DNA of 64,000 nt. It comes from Lotus japonicus. Its lineage: Eukaryota; Streptophyta; Magnoliopsida; Fabales; Fabaceae. Of the stretch, positions 21,501 through 31,179 are shown in pieces. The stretch is from positions 21,841,038-21,905,037 of the forward strand of contig NC_080046.1 of NCBI RefSeq assembly GCF_012489685.1, in the 5' to 3' direction. Position 1 is the first letter of the stretch. Each line of letters starts with the position of its first letter. The notes under the pieces were generated by a model. The model worked only from the letters and a program-made list of their open reading frames with translations, did not search any database and was not told where the DNA came from. The translations under genes and the position numbers were made by a program.

Positions 21501-21862
21501 TGTTCTGGTCTAAGGTCTAATAATGGATATAGAATGTCCTTGATAAACCCTAGTAGAGTTAAAAGAATATATGTGATGTATGAATAAGGAAATTATCTCA
21601 TTAATGATCAAAAAGTTCCCCAGTACAAGGTGAGGACACCTCTTTTATAGTGGGAGTGGTCCTTATCTAGAATGTTCATGGATTTGGGCCTTACACGCAA
21701 GGCCCAAATCCCAATGTAGAATAAGACAAATACATATCATTTAAATATAAACAAGACAAAGTAACCTGGGCCCACGTCTGCAAGTTGGGACCCACACCTT
21801 TATCCATAAGGCTTTAGTCTTACTGGGCGGGTCAACGAGCTTGTGCTGACCCGCCCAATCCA
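21501..21862 (-). repeat. 5-prime LTR of the Tat gypsy element
   Basis: 362 bases from TGTTCTGG to CAATCCA, followed by GTTTT. As the element is on the minus strand this right copy is the 5-prime LTR and should hold its promoter. The sequence just inside (21481-21500, minus strand TTGACGTCGTCTGTGG) is where the primer site should be; I could not assign it to a tRNA. Confidence 0.92.
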
Positions 21863-21867
21863 GTTTT

Positions 21868-22026
21868 GTTCTTGGTTTTTGGCTGAGGGTCAATAGGCTT
21901 AGTGGGGTTTTCCTCTTGTTCGCCGAGGTGCCTCTCTTTTTGGGGTTCTCCTCGCTCCCTAAGGGTTTTGTGCTTAGGGGTTTTTTTGTGGATACTAATA
22001 CATATTCCTTTATCTTTCAAAAAAAG
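21868..22026 (+). mobile_element. LINE 3-prime UTR and poly(A) tail
   Basis: The G/T-rich 3-prime end of the LINE resumes after the gypsy TSD and ends with CATATTCCTTTATCTTTC plus a short A tract before the 13-bp TSD at 22027-22039. Confidence 0.8.
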
Positions 22027-22039
22027 AGAACAATTAGTC

Positions 22040-22390
22040 CTCTAGATCTAAGTGACGCGGACAAAGTGTTCCAGACAAAATTCTTTCCGGTTCCACCATA
22101 GCCATATAAAAAGTAGAAGCCTCCTGAGTTGGTTGACATAGATGTCACGACCCTCTCTTATACAGACTTTTGCTCAGGTGTAAGCATACTAAACAACTCT
22201 TCATATTGTACCTTTAATGCATCTTTGTCATAGTTTAGTTCATCGACAATAAATCTATTGTCAAATTGCAAGACTTCATCATATCCTGGAGTTGGCAAAG
22301 ATGAGTAATCATTTAATGACTTACCATTTTTTTGGAGCAACTTCTCAATCTCAATGATACATAAATTTTTCAAATCAACATCTGCGATTT
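22040..22390 (-). pseudogene. Helitron helicase, N-terminal part with Walker A
   Basis: Minus-strand coding from 22373 (LCIIEIEKLLQKNGKSLNDY, DNRFIVDELNYD, LTPEQKSV) runs, past a single TAA at about 22155, into a Walker A loop encoded at 22080-22110 (GYGGTGKN). The residue after the Lys is Asn where family members have Thr or Ser. That Thr/Ser coordinates magnesium, so the loss would disable ATP hydrolysis. It continues in frame at 10638 beyond the LINE. Confidence 0.8.
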
Positions 22391-22551
22391 GTAGTCCTAA
22401 AGTCGAGAATAAAGATTAACTAATTATTTTCTAAAGTTTTGAATTTAAATTAAATAAAATTCGAGCAATAATTAGATATATATTTTGGTGGTGACTCTTG
22501 TTTGAGTACTCATCTTTGCCAACTCTAGGATATGATGAAGTCCTGCAATTT
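22262..22551. repeat. Inverted duplication of helicase coding sequence
   Basis: 22508-22551 is the reverse complement of 22262-22306 with a few mismatches. It is embedded in a 107-bp tandem step: 22470-22510 recurs at 22577-22615 (TTGTTTGAGTACT end). This is a local rearrangement inside a Helitron intron, probably by template switching. Confidence 0.75.
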
Positions 22552-22635
22552 CTAAAGATTTGATTTTTGAGCTGATTAGATATATACTTTGGTGGTGACT
22601 TTTGTTTGAGTACTCTTCCCCCCCCCCCTCCCCCC

Positions 22636-22820
22636 GAAGGGTTTTTCCCTCTGTGTTTTTCCTATGGAGGTTTTAATGAGGCTCGCTCATGAGTTTGCGA
22701 TAATCACCAAAATAGCATAGCGCTGGTTAAGGCCTTGAGGTTTGCTTCAATTCTACATGAGAGGAATGTTCTCATGAACTTTAATTTTCTTTTCAATAAA
22801 TTCCTTTTGCTCTAAAAAAA
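22636..22820 (+). mobile_element. 5-prime-truncated LINE tail
   Basis: GGGTTTTTCCCTCTGTGTTTTTC, the GGTTTTAATGAGGCTCG motif shared with 3611 and the end AATAAATTCCTTTTGCTCT plus seven A mark a LINE 3-prime end. It begins right after a run of C (22618-22635), perhaps extra bases added at the 5-prime junction. No TSD was recognised. It sits in a Helitron intron. Confidence 0.6.
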
Positions 22821-22864
22821 CAACATTTCAAATCCTAATAATATAACTTGAAAATCTACATACC

Positions 22865-23647
22865 TGGATTATGAAATGTTTTTCTTCTATGGTGTAGAAT
22901 GTCTTCTGATAAGAGAAGCCAACATACTTCCCAAACATCATTAGGTTTTGAGATTGAATTCATCATTAACATTCTTACAAAGAGTTTCATCATTTGTTCT
23001 AATTCAAAAAGACTTCTTTAATTGCATCAATATATTCTTTGTAACCTCAATTGATCGCATGCTTCCTTAAAAGTATCATATGTTATTCCCTTCACTGTTC
23101 TGATACTTCTATATGATATACAACTCTTTTGCATAGTTAGTAGAATTCTCATGTAATATAACTCTCTGATGCCTGGAGGGATATACTTAGCCTGCCAATT
23201 TTAAAACCTCTCTTTCTTGGTTTCCAAATTCTATCTTTTTTATATGATAAACAAATCTACTGGGAAATTCATCATATGTTAGATTCTGTCCTTCCCAGTA
23301 TTTCTCATTAGCTGCAAACCAAGCCATAAACATTGTAGATTTTGTACCACTCTTTTCTATAACATTTCCAACGTCTTCATCATCGTTATAATACACCAAA
23401 TATTCATTCGGGAGATGAAAATTTAGTTTTTGCACCGACGACCATCGTTTATATATTCTAAAGCCAAATGTTCTCCAAGCTGCCACACACGGAGAAATAT
23501 AACGATAATCATAATATTGCTTTACCTCATCCACTGACTCTTTCGCTTGAGCACCGTTGTCCTTATTTGAAATTTCAAGCATTGCTCGGTCTGCGCCTTT
23601 GTTGATATATTTGAACAAATATTTTATAGCATTAGACTTGTTACAAT
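22865..23647 (-). pseudogene. Helitron Rep-helicase linker and N-terminal parts
   Basis: 23187-23726 encodes a typical Helitron stretch (NAIKYLFKYINKGADRAML, YDYRYISPCVAAWRTFGF, FMAWFAANEKYW, FPSRFVYH). Further coding to about 22885, in broken frames, gives the RTVKGITYDTFKEACDQL and NDVWEVCWLLLSEDILH regions. KYLFKYINKG holds the Lys next to the Rep tyrosine region. Rep nicks and joins DNA at the Helitron ends. Frame breaks occur at about 23186 and 23050. The right edge is the hAT-like insertion. Confidence 0.8.
23640..23647. repeat. 8-bp TSD GTTACAAT (hAT-like element, left)
   Basis: GTTACAAT here and at 25288-25295 flanks the element exactly. An 8-bp TSD is the hAT superfamily mark. Confidence 0.9.
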
Positions 23648-25287
23648 CAATGTTCTGAAAACCGGACCGAATCGGCCGGTTTGACCGGTTCAACCGAGAA
23701 CCGGACATGGCACCGGTCCGGAACACTGCAGGAACCGCTGGAAAGTAAACCGGAATCGAACCGCTCAGACCGGTCTGGAGCCGGTAAAAGCCGGTAGACC
23801 AACGATCAAACTGAATACAGTTTAAAATATGTCTTTTTCTCTCTCTTTAACTTTCCTCTCACAAAAGGTTTTGATTTCCGTGCAGCACCCGCTTTTCAGA
23901 ATTCTCCCCTCCCAATGTCAATCTTTCCTTTTCCATTATCAATCTAAACTTTAAAAATGGAGAAATATTAAATATGGTTTGTAATTTCCACCACTTTCCA
24001 ATATATATAAATACACATACATTACCAAGGATCTTATTTTTGTAAACGTAAGGATCTAAGTTTTGTACCTACCACTGTATAAAAAAAAATTTGATGCTAC
24101 GAAACATGTTCGTTGTTTTATTTTGAATATATAAACTTAATAAAACTTTAATTATTTCATGATAGTATATTTAATTAAAATGTCCTGGCCAATGAAAAAA
24201 TTAACACGTCCTAAGTGCATTCATTTTATTTATTATTTTGTTGGGTCCATATTCACCTATTATAATATTAATGTAATTAAAATCAAATTTGAGAAAAAAT
24301 GTAAGAGTAACATAATAAGTATTTGTATTAAATGATATTTATATATAATTTAGGGTTAAGCGTCATATTTGTCCCTGTTTTTGGGTCGCCGAATGATCTA
24401 GATCCCTCGTCGGTAAATTTATTGCATTTGGTCCTCGTCTTTGAAATTCTTTTGGAGCGGATCCTCGTCGGAGGGCGGAGCTCCGGCGAGTGCTTAAATG
24501 GCATGCTGACCGTGTTTAACGAGGTGATGTGGAATTAAAAATAATAATAATATAATAAATAAAATACACATCAGAAATTTTAATTTAATTAAAAAAATAA
24601 AACTAATTAACAAATCTAACCCAAAAATTAATTAACAAAATCAACTTCCCCCAAATTAACCCCAAATCATCTTCATCAAAACCAAACCCATGTTCATCTC
24701 TCATCTGAATCAAATAAAAAATCTTCATGCAGAATGAAGGAGGCTTGTATTTCTGAGTCTGAAGAAGATGAAGGAGAAGATGAGTTGGGGGATGGAGGAG
24801 GAAGATGATTTGGGGTTGTGTTTCTGGGTTATTTTAGGGTATGTGATTTGGGGGATTTGGGTAATTAGGATTTGTTAATTAGATTAGGGTTAGTTAATTA
24901 GATTATGGTTAGTTAATTAATTTAGGCTAATTTTAATTAATTGGGTAATTAATCTGATATGTAATTTTTGTTTTATTTTTTATTTTATTTTTAATCCATG
25001 TCACCTCACTTCTCCTAGTCAGCGTTCCAAATCAGCACTCGCCGGAGCTCCGGCGAGGATCTGCTCCAAAAATATTTCAAAGATGAGGACCATTTACAAT
25101 AAATTTTCCGCGAGGGACCTAGATCAGACGGCGACACAAAGACAGGGACCAATATGACGCTTAACCCTATAATTTAAATATTAATTTATTATTAACGGTT
25201 CGATCCTGGTCTAACCCCGGTTAAACCTTTAAACCTTAAACCAGTACCTTCACCGGTTCAATGACCGGTCTGGTTTTCAGAACATTG
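23648..25287. mobile_element. Non-autonomous hAT-like element with CCGGTT-rich ends
   Basis: 1640 bp. The terminal inverted repeats start CAATGTTCTGAAAACC on both ends, with one mismatch in the first 22 bases, and fit the hAT start YARNG. About 150 bases inside each end are packed with ACCGG/CCGGT motifs in both orientations, as expected of subterminal transposase-binding arrays. No transposase is encoded. It interrupts the Helitron Rep region and contains a Mutator-like element at 24353-25167. Without that insert it is about 815 bp. Confidence 0.88.
24353..25167. mobile_element. Mutator-like MITE inside the hAT-like element
   Basis: 815 bp with TIRs of about 190 bases starting GGGTTAAGCGTCATATT at both ends and a perfect 9-bp TSD TATAATTTA (24344-24352 and 25168-25176). 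The 9-bp TSD and long TIRs indicate the Mutator superfamily. The interior is A/T-rich and codes for nothing recognisable. Confidence 0.9.
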
Positions 25288-25295
25288 GTTACAAT

Positions 25296-25619
25296 ACTCC
25301 ACATTAATGTGAGCTTGATACCTCATAAGGAGAGTGAGTTGTAAGACACAACATACATGCAATGTAGAACATGCCGCATGTAGATTACAATTGTAATAAA
25401 TAACATATTTGAGTTAATCTTTCATTTTTTCACGAAGTTATGTTGTTTCAAGTTGGTATCAATTTACTTTATTCGCAATGCATATTTCAACTGTAATAAA
25501 TTACATACCTGTTATCAATTTCAATGTCTTTTTTCTTGATTACAATCCTTGTTTGCCTTCTTCTATACTGCGGATCGCCTTCTTCGTCAATAGTGGTGGT
25601 GTTTTGAAATTTGGAAGAA
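25296..25619 (-). pseudogene. Helitron Rep segment between two insertions
   Basis: Minus-strand reading gives an exon ending in a DEEGDPQYRRRQTRIVIKKK-like stretch (about 25510-25615), an intron with GTATGTAAT at about 25506, and an exon with NSLSLLMRYQAHINVEYC-like coding (about 25296-25370). This is the typical Helitron order between the HxH motif and the KYLFKYINKG region. It shows that the hAT-like and gag-only elements hit the same gene. Confidence 0.7.
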
Positions 25620-25624
25620 TTTAG
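25620..25624. repeat. 5-bp TSD TTTAG (gag-only LTR element, left)
   Basis: TTTAG here and at 30342-30346 flank the element exactly. Confidence 0.92.
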
Positions 25625-26802
25625 TGTAAGATCAAGATTTGGTCATGTGGTACAACTCTATGTTTTGATGATAACAAGTATTTATTTGTGGATGAACAAC
25701 TATGATACTCTAATGTTTGTCTTGAGTGTTTTGACAAACAGGTTCTGATTCTGACACCAGAAGATATATTCGTCAGAAGTTCTGAGGATCAGAGGATCTG
25801 AAGATCAGAGGATCTGAGGATCAGAGGATCTGAAGATCAGAGGATCTGAGGATCAGAGGATCAGAGGATCAGAGGATCAGAAGATCTGAGGATCAGAGGA
25901 TCTGAAGACCAGAAGCTCTGAGGGACCAGAGGCTCTGAAGGTCCAGAAGCAGAAGTTACGAAGGTCAGAGGATCCAAGCATCCCTCTGACTCTGATCACC
26001 AAGCTTCACAAGTTCCAACACGAAGCATAACTCTGATCAGAAGTCATTGGTTAAAGGCAAATGTCTCTATCAAGAAGTACAAGAGCAGTGTACTATTCTG
26101 AAAAGCCTACCTACCAAGGTTCAGCCACAGCAGGTTCTGGAAGTTCCAGAAATGCCCTCCAACGGTCATATTCTCTCAACAGAAATATCATTTGCACCTT
26201 GGACTATAAAAGGCTGAAGAAAAGAAGAAAGACTAAGAGAGAAAAACCAAGAGCTGCAATACAAGAAAAGATTCAAGCCTCTACTTTCTTCATCTGTTCT
26301 TATTTAGTTTACACTCAGCTTATTTAGAAGCAAACCTTTGTAAACACCAACCTCAAACAGTTGTTTGATTTTCCTTAAGGGACCGGGTAGGTCAGTATCC
26401 TTAAGAAGACTAAGAGAGTGAATCTTAGTGGTGATTCCTTTAGGAGATCAAGGTTGATCGGATCCTAGAGAAGACTAAGAGAGTGAATCTTAGTGTGAGC
26501 TAAGTCAGTGTATTGTTAGTCACTTGTAGGTTTCAAGTGCAGTTGTAACAATTATCTGATTAGTGGATTGCCTTCATTCTAAGAAGGAAGAAATCACCTT
26601 AACGGGTGGACTGGATTAGCTTGAGGGATTTATCAAGTGAACCAGGATAAAATACTTGTGTGCTTCTCTCTTCTCTCTATCTTTATCCGCTGCACCATCT
26701 ATCGTAGAGAAACCGAAAATATTTACTTTAAATCTTAAGGGGAAAGTTTTTATATTGAAAACGCTATTCAACCCCCCCTTCTAGTCGTTTTTCACACCTT
26801 CA
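25625..26802 (+). repeat. 5-prime LTR of the gag-only element
   Basis: Starts TGTAAGATCAAG and ends CACACCTTCA. It contains a 16-bp GATCAGAGGATCTGAA-type minisatellite (25780-25910) and a TATA box TATAAAAG at 26205-26212 that probably drives the element. It differs from the 3-prime LTR mainly by two extra minisatellite units. Confidence 0.92.
26205..26212 (+). promoter_or_regulatory. LTR TATA box
   Basis: TATAAAAG in the middle of the LTR, about 600 bases before its end, repeated at 29744-29751 in the other LTR. It fits a U3/R boundary downstream. Confidence 0.6.
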
Positions 26803-26804
26803 AT

Positions 26805-26816
26805 TGGTATCAGAGC
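26805..26816 (+). other. Primer binding site, initiator tRNA-Met
   Basis: TGGTATCAGAGC two bases after the LTR is the standard plant site complementary to the 3-prime end of initiator tRNA-Met, used to prime minus-strand cDNA. Confidence 0.95.
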
Positions 26817-26876
26817 GCAAGTTCTGATTACCACACTTAACAGTGTTCAGTAGATCCGGGCCAGTGTGAAAAACTC

Positions 26877-28535
26877 ATGGATTCCACCACTACTACAAGC
26901 AAATATCAATACAGTGCAAGACCACCTATCTTTGATGGTCAGAGATTTGATTTCTGGAAAGACAGAATCAAAAGCTTCTTTCTTGGCTTTGATCCTGATC
27001 TTTGGGATTTTGTTGTTGATGGCTACACCCCTCCTGTTGATGTACATGGTGTAAAGATCCCAAGGAAGAAGATGAGTGAAGATCAAAAGAAGGAATTCAG
27101 AGATCATCACCGATCAAGAGCTATTCTGCAAAGTGCCATTTCATATGAAGAATATGAGAAAATCACTGATCGTGATTCCGCTAAGTGTATCCTTGATTCC
27201 TTAAAGATGACACATGAAGGAAACAAGAAGGTGAAAGAATCAAAGGCGCTGTCCTTGATCCAGAAATATGAATCCTTCATCATGGAACCTAACGAATCCA
27301 TTGAGGATATGTTTTCCAGATTTCAGTTGCTCATAGCTGGAATACGACCTCTCAACAAGAGCTACACAACTAAAGATCATGTCATAAGGGTCATCAGATG
27401 TCTTCCTGAAAGCTGGATGCCTTTGGTGACTTCAATAGAGCTCACAAGAGATGTTGAGCATATGAGTTTAGAAGAACTCATCAGCATACTGAAATGTCAT
27501 GAGCTGAAGCGCTCTGAGAAGGCTAAATCTGAGAAGTCAATAGCTCTCCAAGCTGGAGCAGAAGAATCTGAAGAAGCATCAGAAGATTCTGATGAAGATG
27601 AGCTGACTCTGATATCCAGAAAGCTCAACTGCATCTGGAAGCACAGGCAGAGCAAATTCAAAGGCTCATCAAAGGACAAAAAGTCAAAGAAGCATTTCAA
27701 GACGAAGAAGAGTCTGATGGTGACATTTGATGAATCAGAGTCAGAGGATGTTGACTCTGATGGTGAAGTCCAAGGACTCATGGCTATTGTCAAAGACAGA
27801 GGAGCAGAGTCAAAGGAAGCTGTTGACTCTGACTCAGAATCAGAAGGAGATCCAGACTCTGACGATGAAAATGAGGTATTTGATTCTTTCTCAACTTCTG
27901 AACTTAAAGATGCTTTGTCTGAAATTATGGATAAATATAACTCTCTCTTGACTAAGCACAAAAGGTTGAAAAAGAATTTCTCTGCTGCCTCTGAAACTTC
28001 TGTTGAACATGAGAAAATTATTTCTGATTTGAAAAATGATAATCATGCTTTGATCAATTCTAACTCTGTGCTTAAGAACCAGATTGCTAAGTTAGAAGAA
28101 ATTGTTGCTTGTGATGCCTCTGATTGTAGAAATGAGTCTAAGTATGAAAAGTCTTTTCAAAGATTCCTAGCTAAAAGCGTAGACAGAAGCTTAATGGCTT
28201 CAATGATCTATGGCGTAAGCAGAAATGGAATATATGACATTGGTCATTCTAAACCTTCTGAAGTTGCTCCATCATCTCTTAAGAAAGGAACTTTCTCAAT
28301 GTCAAAATATCATGCTCAAATTCCTTTACATTATCCTGTTGAAAGACCCAAAGTTGTCAGAACTTCTGGGCTAACTAACAAGAAAGGACCCAGAAAGTGG
28401 GTACCTAGGGATAAGATTATATATGTTGCAGATATCTTCAATAGGTCCATCGAAACTCCAACCATGGAATCTGGACAGTGGATGCAGGCAACACATGATG
28501 GGAGAAAGGCATATGTCCCAAGATCCAAAACTTGA
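26877..28535 (+). CDS. Copia-type gag protein (UBN2 family)
   Basis: An intact 552-residue frame. The start is the first ATG after the leader. Residues about 20-220 are a copia gag domain of the UBN2/DUF4219 kind (PPIFDGQRFDFWKDRIKSFF, SLKMTHEGNKKVKESKA, FQLLIAGIRPLNKSYTT, RVIRCLPESWMPLVTSIELT). After residue 225 come acidic Ser/Glu/Asp runs, a coiled-coil stretch (about 340-410) and a tail with GPRKWVPRDK. Related gag proteins carry a CCHC zinc knuckle before the segment that starts LMVTFDESESED. Here a Lys/Ser-rich stretch occupies that place and no CX2CX4HX4C is present. Gag forms particles around the RNA, so the missing knuckle is notable. The frame is undamaged. Confidence 0.85.
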   Translation: MDSTTTTSKYQYSARPPIFDGQRFDFWKDRIKSFFLGFDPDLWDFVVDGYTPPVDVHGVKIPRKKMSEDQKKEFRDHHRSRAILQSAISYEEYEKITDRDSAKCILDSLKMTHEGNKKVKESKALSLIQKYESFIMEPNESIEDMFSRFQLLIAGIRPLNKSYTTKDHVIRVIRCLPESWMPLVTSIELTRDVEHMSLEELISILKCHELKRSEKAKSEKSIALQAGAEESEEASEDSDEDELTLISRKLNCIWKHRQSKFKGSSKDKKSKKHFKTKKSLMVTFDESESEDVDSDGEVQGLMAIVKDRGAESKEAVDSDSESEGDPDSDDENEVFDSFSTSELKDALSEIMDKYNSLLTKHKRLKKNFSAASETSVEHEKIISDLKNDNHALINSNSVLKNQIAKLEEIVACDASDCRNESKYEKSFQRFLAKSVDRSLMASMIYGVSRNGIYDIGHSKPSEVAPSSLKKGTFSMSKYHAQIPLHYPVERPKVVRTSGLTNKKGPRKWVPRDKIIYVADIFNRSIETPTMESGQWMQATHDGRKAYVPRSKT

Positions 28536-29181
28536 ACCTGAAGGTGAAGTTGATCTTGGAGGCATCAGTAGAGTAAGATTTGGTCAAGTCAAAGCTAGCT
28601 GAAAAAGCTTGCAGAGATGAGCATGACCGTTTCAGAAAGAAACAAAGACTCAGAACTTGTCGAACCAGAAGCAACAACATCAGAAGATGCTACTACAACT
28701 TCTGACTTGCGTCATCAGAAGAAGAGTTGGTTCCTAGCTTCTCATTCTGAAGTATCTGAAGATGAAATTTTGTCCAGAACGGAGATGTCACCAGAACCAC
28801 ACTTCTGCTCTCATCAGAAGATACGCTAATCAGCAGCCAAGTATCCCTTGGTATTCCTTCTGAGGGGGAGTATTTCGTCTTATGCTCTTACTATTTCTTC
28901 CCACCTTCATTCTTTTTGCTTATGACAAAAAGGGGGAGAACTTATAGTATCTTGACAACTCCTATATTATTTAGCTCAGAATCTAGATATTACTAACGTT
29001 GATATTAAGTACTAGATTCAGGGGGAGCTTAGCTCAGAATCAAGCACGAGTCTTGGATTCAGAAGGAGCAAGATAAACTATACACATCAGGATAAGTTTT
29101 AACTCTGATACCTTATACTCTGAGTGTATTCAGTTTATTTGTTTAGAGTTGTTCATCAAAATACATGGTTTTGTCATCATC
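28536..29181 (+). other. Internal region of the gag-only element downstream of gag
   Basis: Non-coding in practice. It contains gag-like or pol-derived scraps with GAA/TCAGAA-rich text and several GGGGGAG motifs (28862, 28931, 29020). No enzyme domain could be read. Confidence 0.6.
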
Positions 29182-29195
29182 AAAAAGGGGGAGAT
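29182..29195 (+). other. Polypurine tract
   Basis: AAAAAGGGGGAGAT lies directly before the 3-prime LTR, where plus-strand synthesis is primed. Confidence 0.85.
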
Positions 29196-30341
29196 TGTAA
29201 GATCAAGATTTGGTCATGTGGTACAACTCTATGTTTTGATGATAACAAGTATTTATTTGTGGATGAACAACTATGATACTCTAATGTTTGTCTTGAGTGT
29301 TTTGACAAACAGGTTCTGATTCTGACACCAGAAGATATATTCGTCAGAAGTTCTGAGGATCAGAGGATCTGAGGATCAGAGGATCTGAGGATCAGAGGAT
29401 CAGAGGATCAGAGGATCAGAAGATCTGAGGATCAGAGGATCTGAAGACCAGAAGCTCTGAGGGACCAGAGGCTCTGAAGGTCCAGAAGCAGAAGTTACGA
29501 AGGTCAGAGGATCCAAGCATCCCTCTGACTCTGATCACCAAGCTTCACAAGTTCCAACACGAAGCATAACTCTGATCAGAAGTCATTGGTTAAAGGCAAA
29601 TGTCTCTATCAAGAAGTACAAGAGCAGTGTACTATTCTGAAAAGCCTACCTACCAAGGTTCAGCCACAGCAGGTTCTGGAAGTTCCAGAAATGCCCTCCA
29701 ACGGTCATATTCTCTCAACAGAAATATCCTTTGCACCTTGGACTATAAAAGGCTGAAGAAAAGAAGAAAGACTAAGAGAGAAAAACCAAGAGCTGCAATA
29801 CAAGAAAAGATTCAAGCCTCTACTTTCTTCATCTGTTCTTATTTAGTTTACACTCAGCTTATTTAGAAGCAAACCTTTGTAAACACCAACCTCAAACAGT
29901 TGTTTGATTTTCCTTAAGGGACCGGGTAGGTCAGTATCCTTAAGAAGACTAAGAGAGTGAATCTTAGTGGTGATTCCTTTAGGAGATCAAGGTTGATCGG
30001 ATCCTAGAGAAGACTAAGAGAGTGAATCTTAGTGTGAGCTAAGTCAGTGTATTGTTAGTCACTTGTAGGTTTCAAGTGCAGTTGTAACAATTATCTGATT
30101 AGTGGATTGCCTTCATTCTAAGAAGGAAGAAATCACCTTAACGGGTGGACTGGATTAGCTTGAGGGATTTATCAAGTGAACCAGGATAAAATACTTGTGT
30201 GCTTCTCTCTTCTCTCTATCTTTATCCGCTGCACCATCTATCGTAGAGAAACCGAAAAGATTTACTTTAAATCTTAAGGGGAAAGTTTTTATATTGAAAA
30301 CGCTATTCAACCCCCCCTTCTAGTCGTTTTTCACACCTTCA
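29196..30341 (+). repeat. 3-prime LTR of the gag-only element
   Basis: 1146 bases, near-identical to 25625-26802 but with two fewer 16-bp minisatellite units. It is followed by the TTTAG TSD. Confidence 0.92.
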
Positions 30342-30346
30342 TTTAG

Positions 30347-31160
30347 TGCACCTGCCCTTCTCCATGCACGGTCCATGTATCTTGAAGTTAGAAGCGTGCA
30401 ACTTGGGATATAACACTGGATCAGGAAGCTCTGCAGATATGACTTTCTCAATGCCGTCCCTAGTCTTAAACTTATTATCTCCTTGCAACCAAGTCAGTAT
30501 GTGCGCGTGAGGAAGTCCTCTTTTATGACATTCAATTGTATACATACCTAAAAACCATATTAATGATTAGAAAAGTTTCTCTTACATCTTCACATGATAT
30601 TTAGCTTATTACAAATTACAATCATATTCTTCTTCTCAGAAGAAGACGAAAAATATAATAATTCAAAAGTGATAAATGATTAGACACGTGGAACATGATA
30701 ACTGAGCGATAAATTAGACATCATAAGTGAGACATAGTAATGCAGTGAGAATGTATTACGCACCTGCAGATTGAGTCTCAACAATAGATGTGATGATTCT
30801 CTTGTGAATGGTCTTTGTCTTCCCTCTACGAGTTTGATTAGAAGAAGATGGTGTCTCATTCTCCTTTAGCGGTACTTTCCATTTTCTTGATCCTTATATG
30901 TTTGAAAGCGTGTAATTATTTTAACCGAACCAAAATTTGAATATAAAGATATAACAATTCTTGTAACTATTTTCGTTACCTGAAGTAGTTAAAACATTCC
31001 TTGATTGTGCACGTAAAGAGTTACCGGTAATGGGAAATGAATTGTTATTGTTATAGCCATTGAATTCCCTTGCCACTGAGTTTTGAAGAATAAATTAGAA
31101 GCAAAAATTAATTTCATAAAAAAAAGGTAAAGAATAAACATTTCCCATATCGTGTAGCAC
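30347..31160 (-). pseudogene. Helitron Rep N-terminal part with HxH motif
   Basis: 30347-30545 on the minus strand encodes CHKRGLPHAHILTWLQGD, the HxH metal-binding motif of the rolling-circle Rep domain, followed by the ELPDPVLYPKL and HGPCMEKGRCTK segments. Upstream, after an intron, 30756-30900 encodes a basic stretch (KWKVPLKENETPSSSNQTRR-like) usual for Helitron N-termini. The gene reads on into 25619 after removal of the gag-only element. Confidence 0.8.
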
Positions 31161-31179
31161 AACAAAGTTCTGTAATTCC

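Larger units (their letters stand above)
12316..21862 (-). mobile_element. Ty3/gypsy retrotransposon, Tat lineage, with antisense gene
   Basis: A 9.5-kb element on the minus strand with two 362-bp LTRs (TG...CA), 5-bp TSDs, and gag-protease-RT-RNase H-second RNase H-integrase in gypsy order. The additional plant RNase H domain and an antisense gene between pol and the 3-prime LTR are marks of the Tat lineage. The LTRs differ at roughly ten positions, largely C/T changes, so this insertion is considerably older than the gag-only element at 25625. The gag-pol frame has multiple single nonsense codons and at least one frameshift. Confidence 0.9.
10639..22026 (+). mobile_element. LINE (RRM ORF1 type) carrying a gypsy insertion
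   Basis: Non-LTR retrotransposon on the plus strand with 13-bp TSDs and a 3-prime end TTTATCTTTC followed by seven A. After subtracting the gypsy element (12316-21862 and its TSD) only about 1.8 kb remain: a 5-prime leader, an ORF1 with an RRM, and a 3-prime UTR (21868-22019). There is no apurinic endonuclease or reverse transcriptase, which normally follow ORF1 as several kilobases. The element is therefore non-autonomous through internal deletion, or belongs to an ORF1-only family. Confidence 0.85.
25625..30341 (+). mobile_element. Gag-only LTR retrotransposon (TR-GAG type, copia-like)
   Basis: 4717 bp with LTRs of 1178 and 1146 bp, a tRNA-Met primer site, one gag gene, a polypurine tract and a TTTAG TSD. 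There is no protease, integrase or reverse transcriptase. This fits the class of terminal-repeat elements that keep only gag and rely on an autonomous partner. The LTRs are almost identical: few base changes (for example at 26190 against 29729) and a 32-bp repeat-number difference. It is therefore very young and among the last insertions in this block. Confidence 0.92.
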
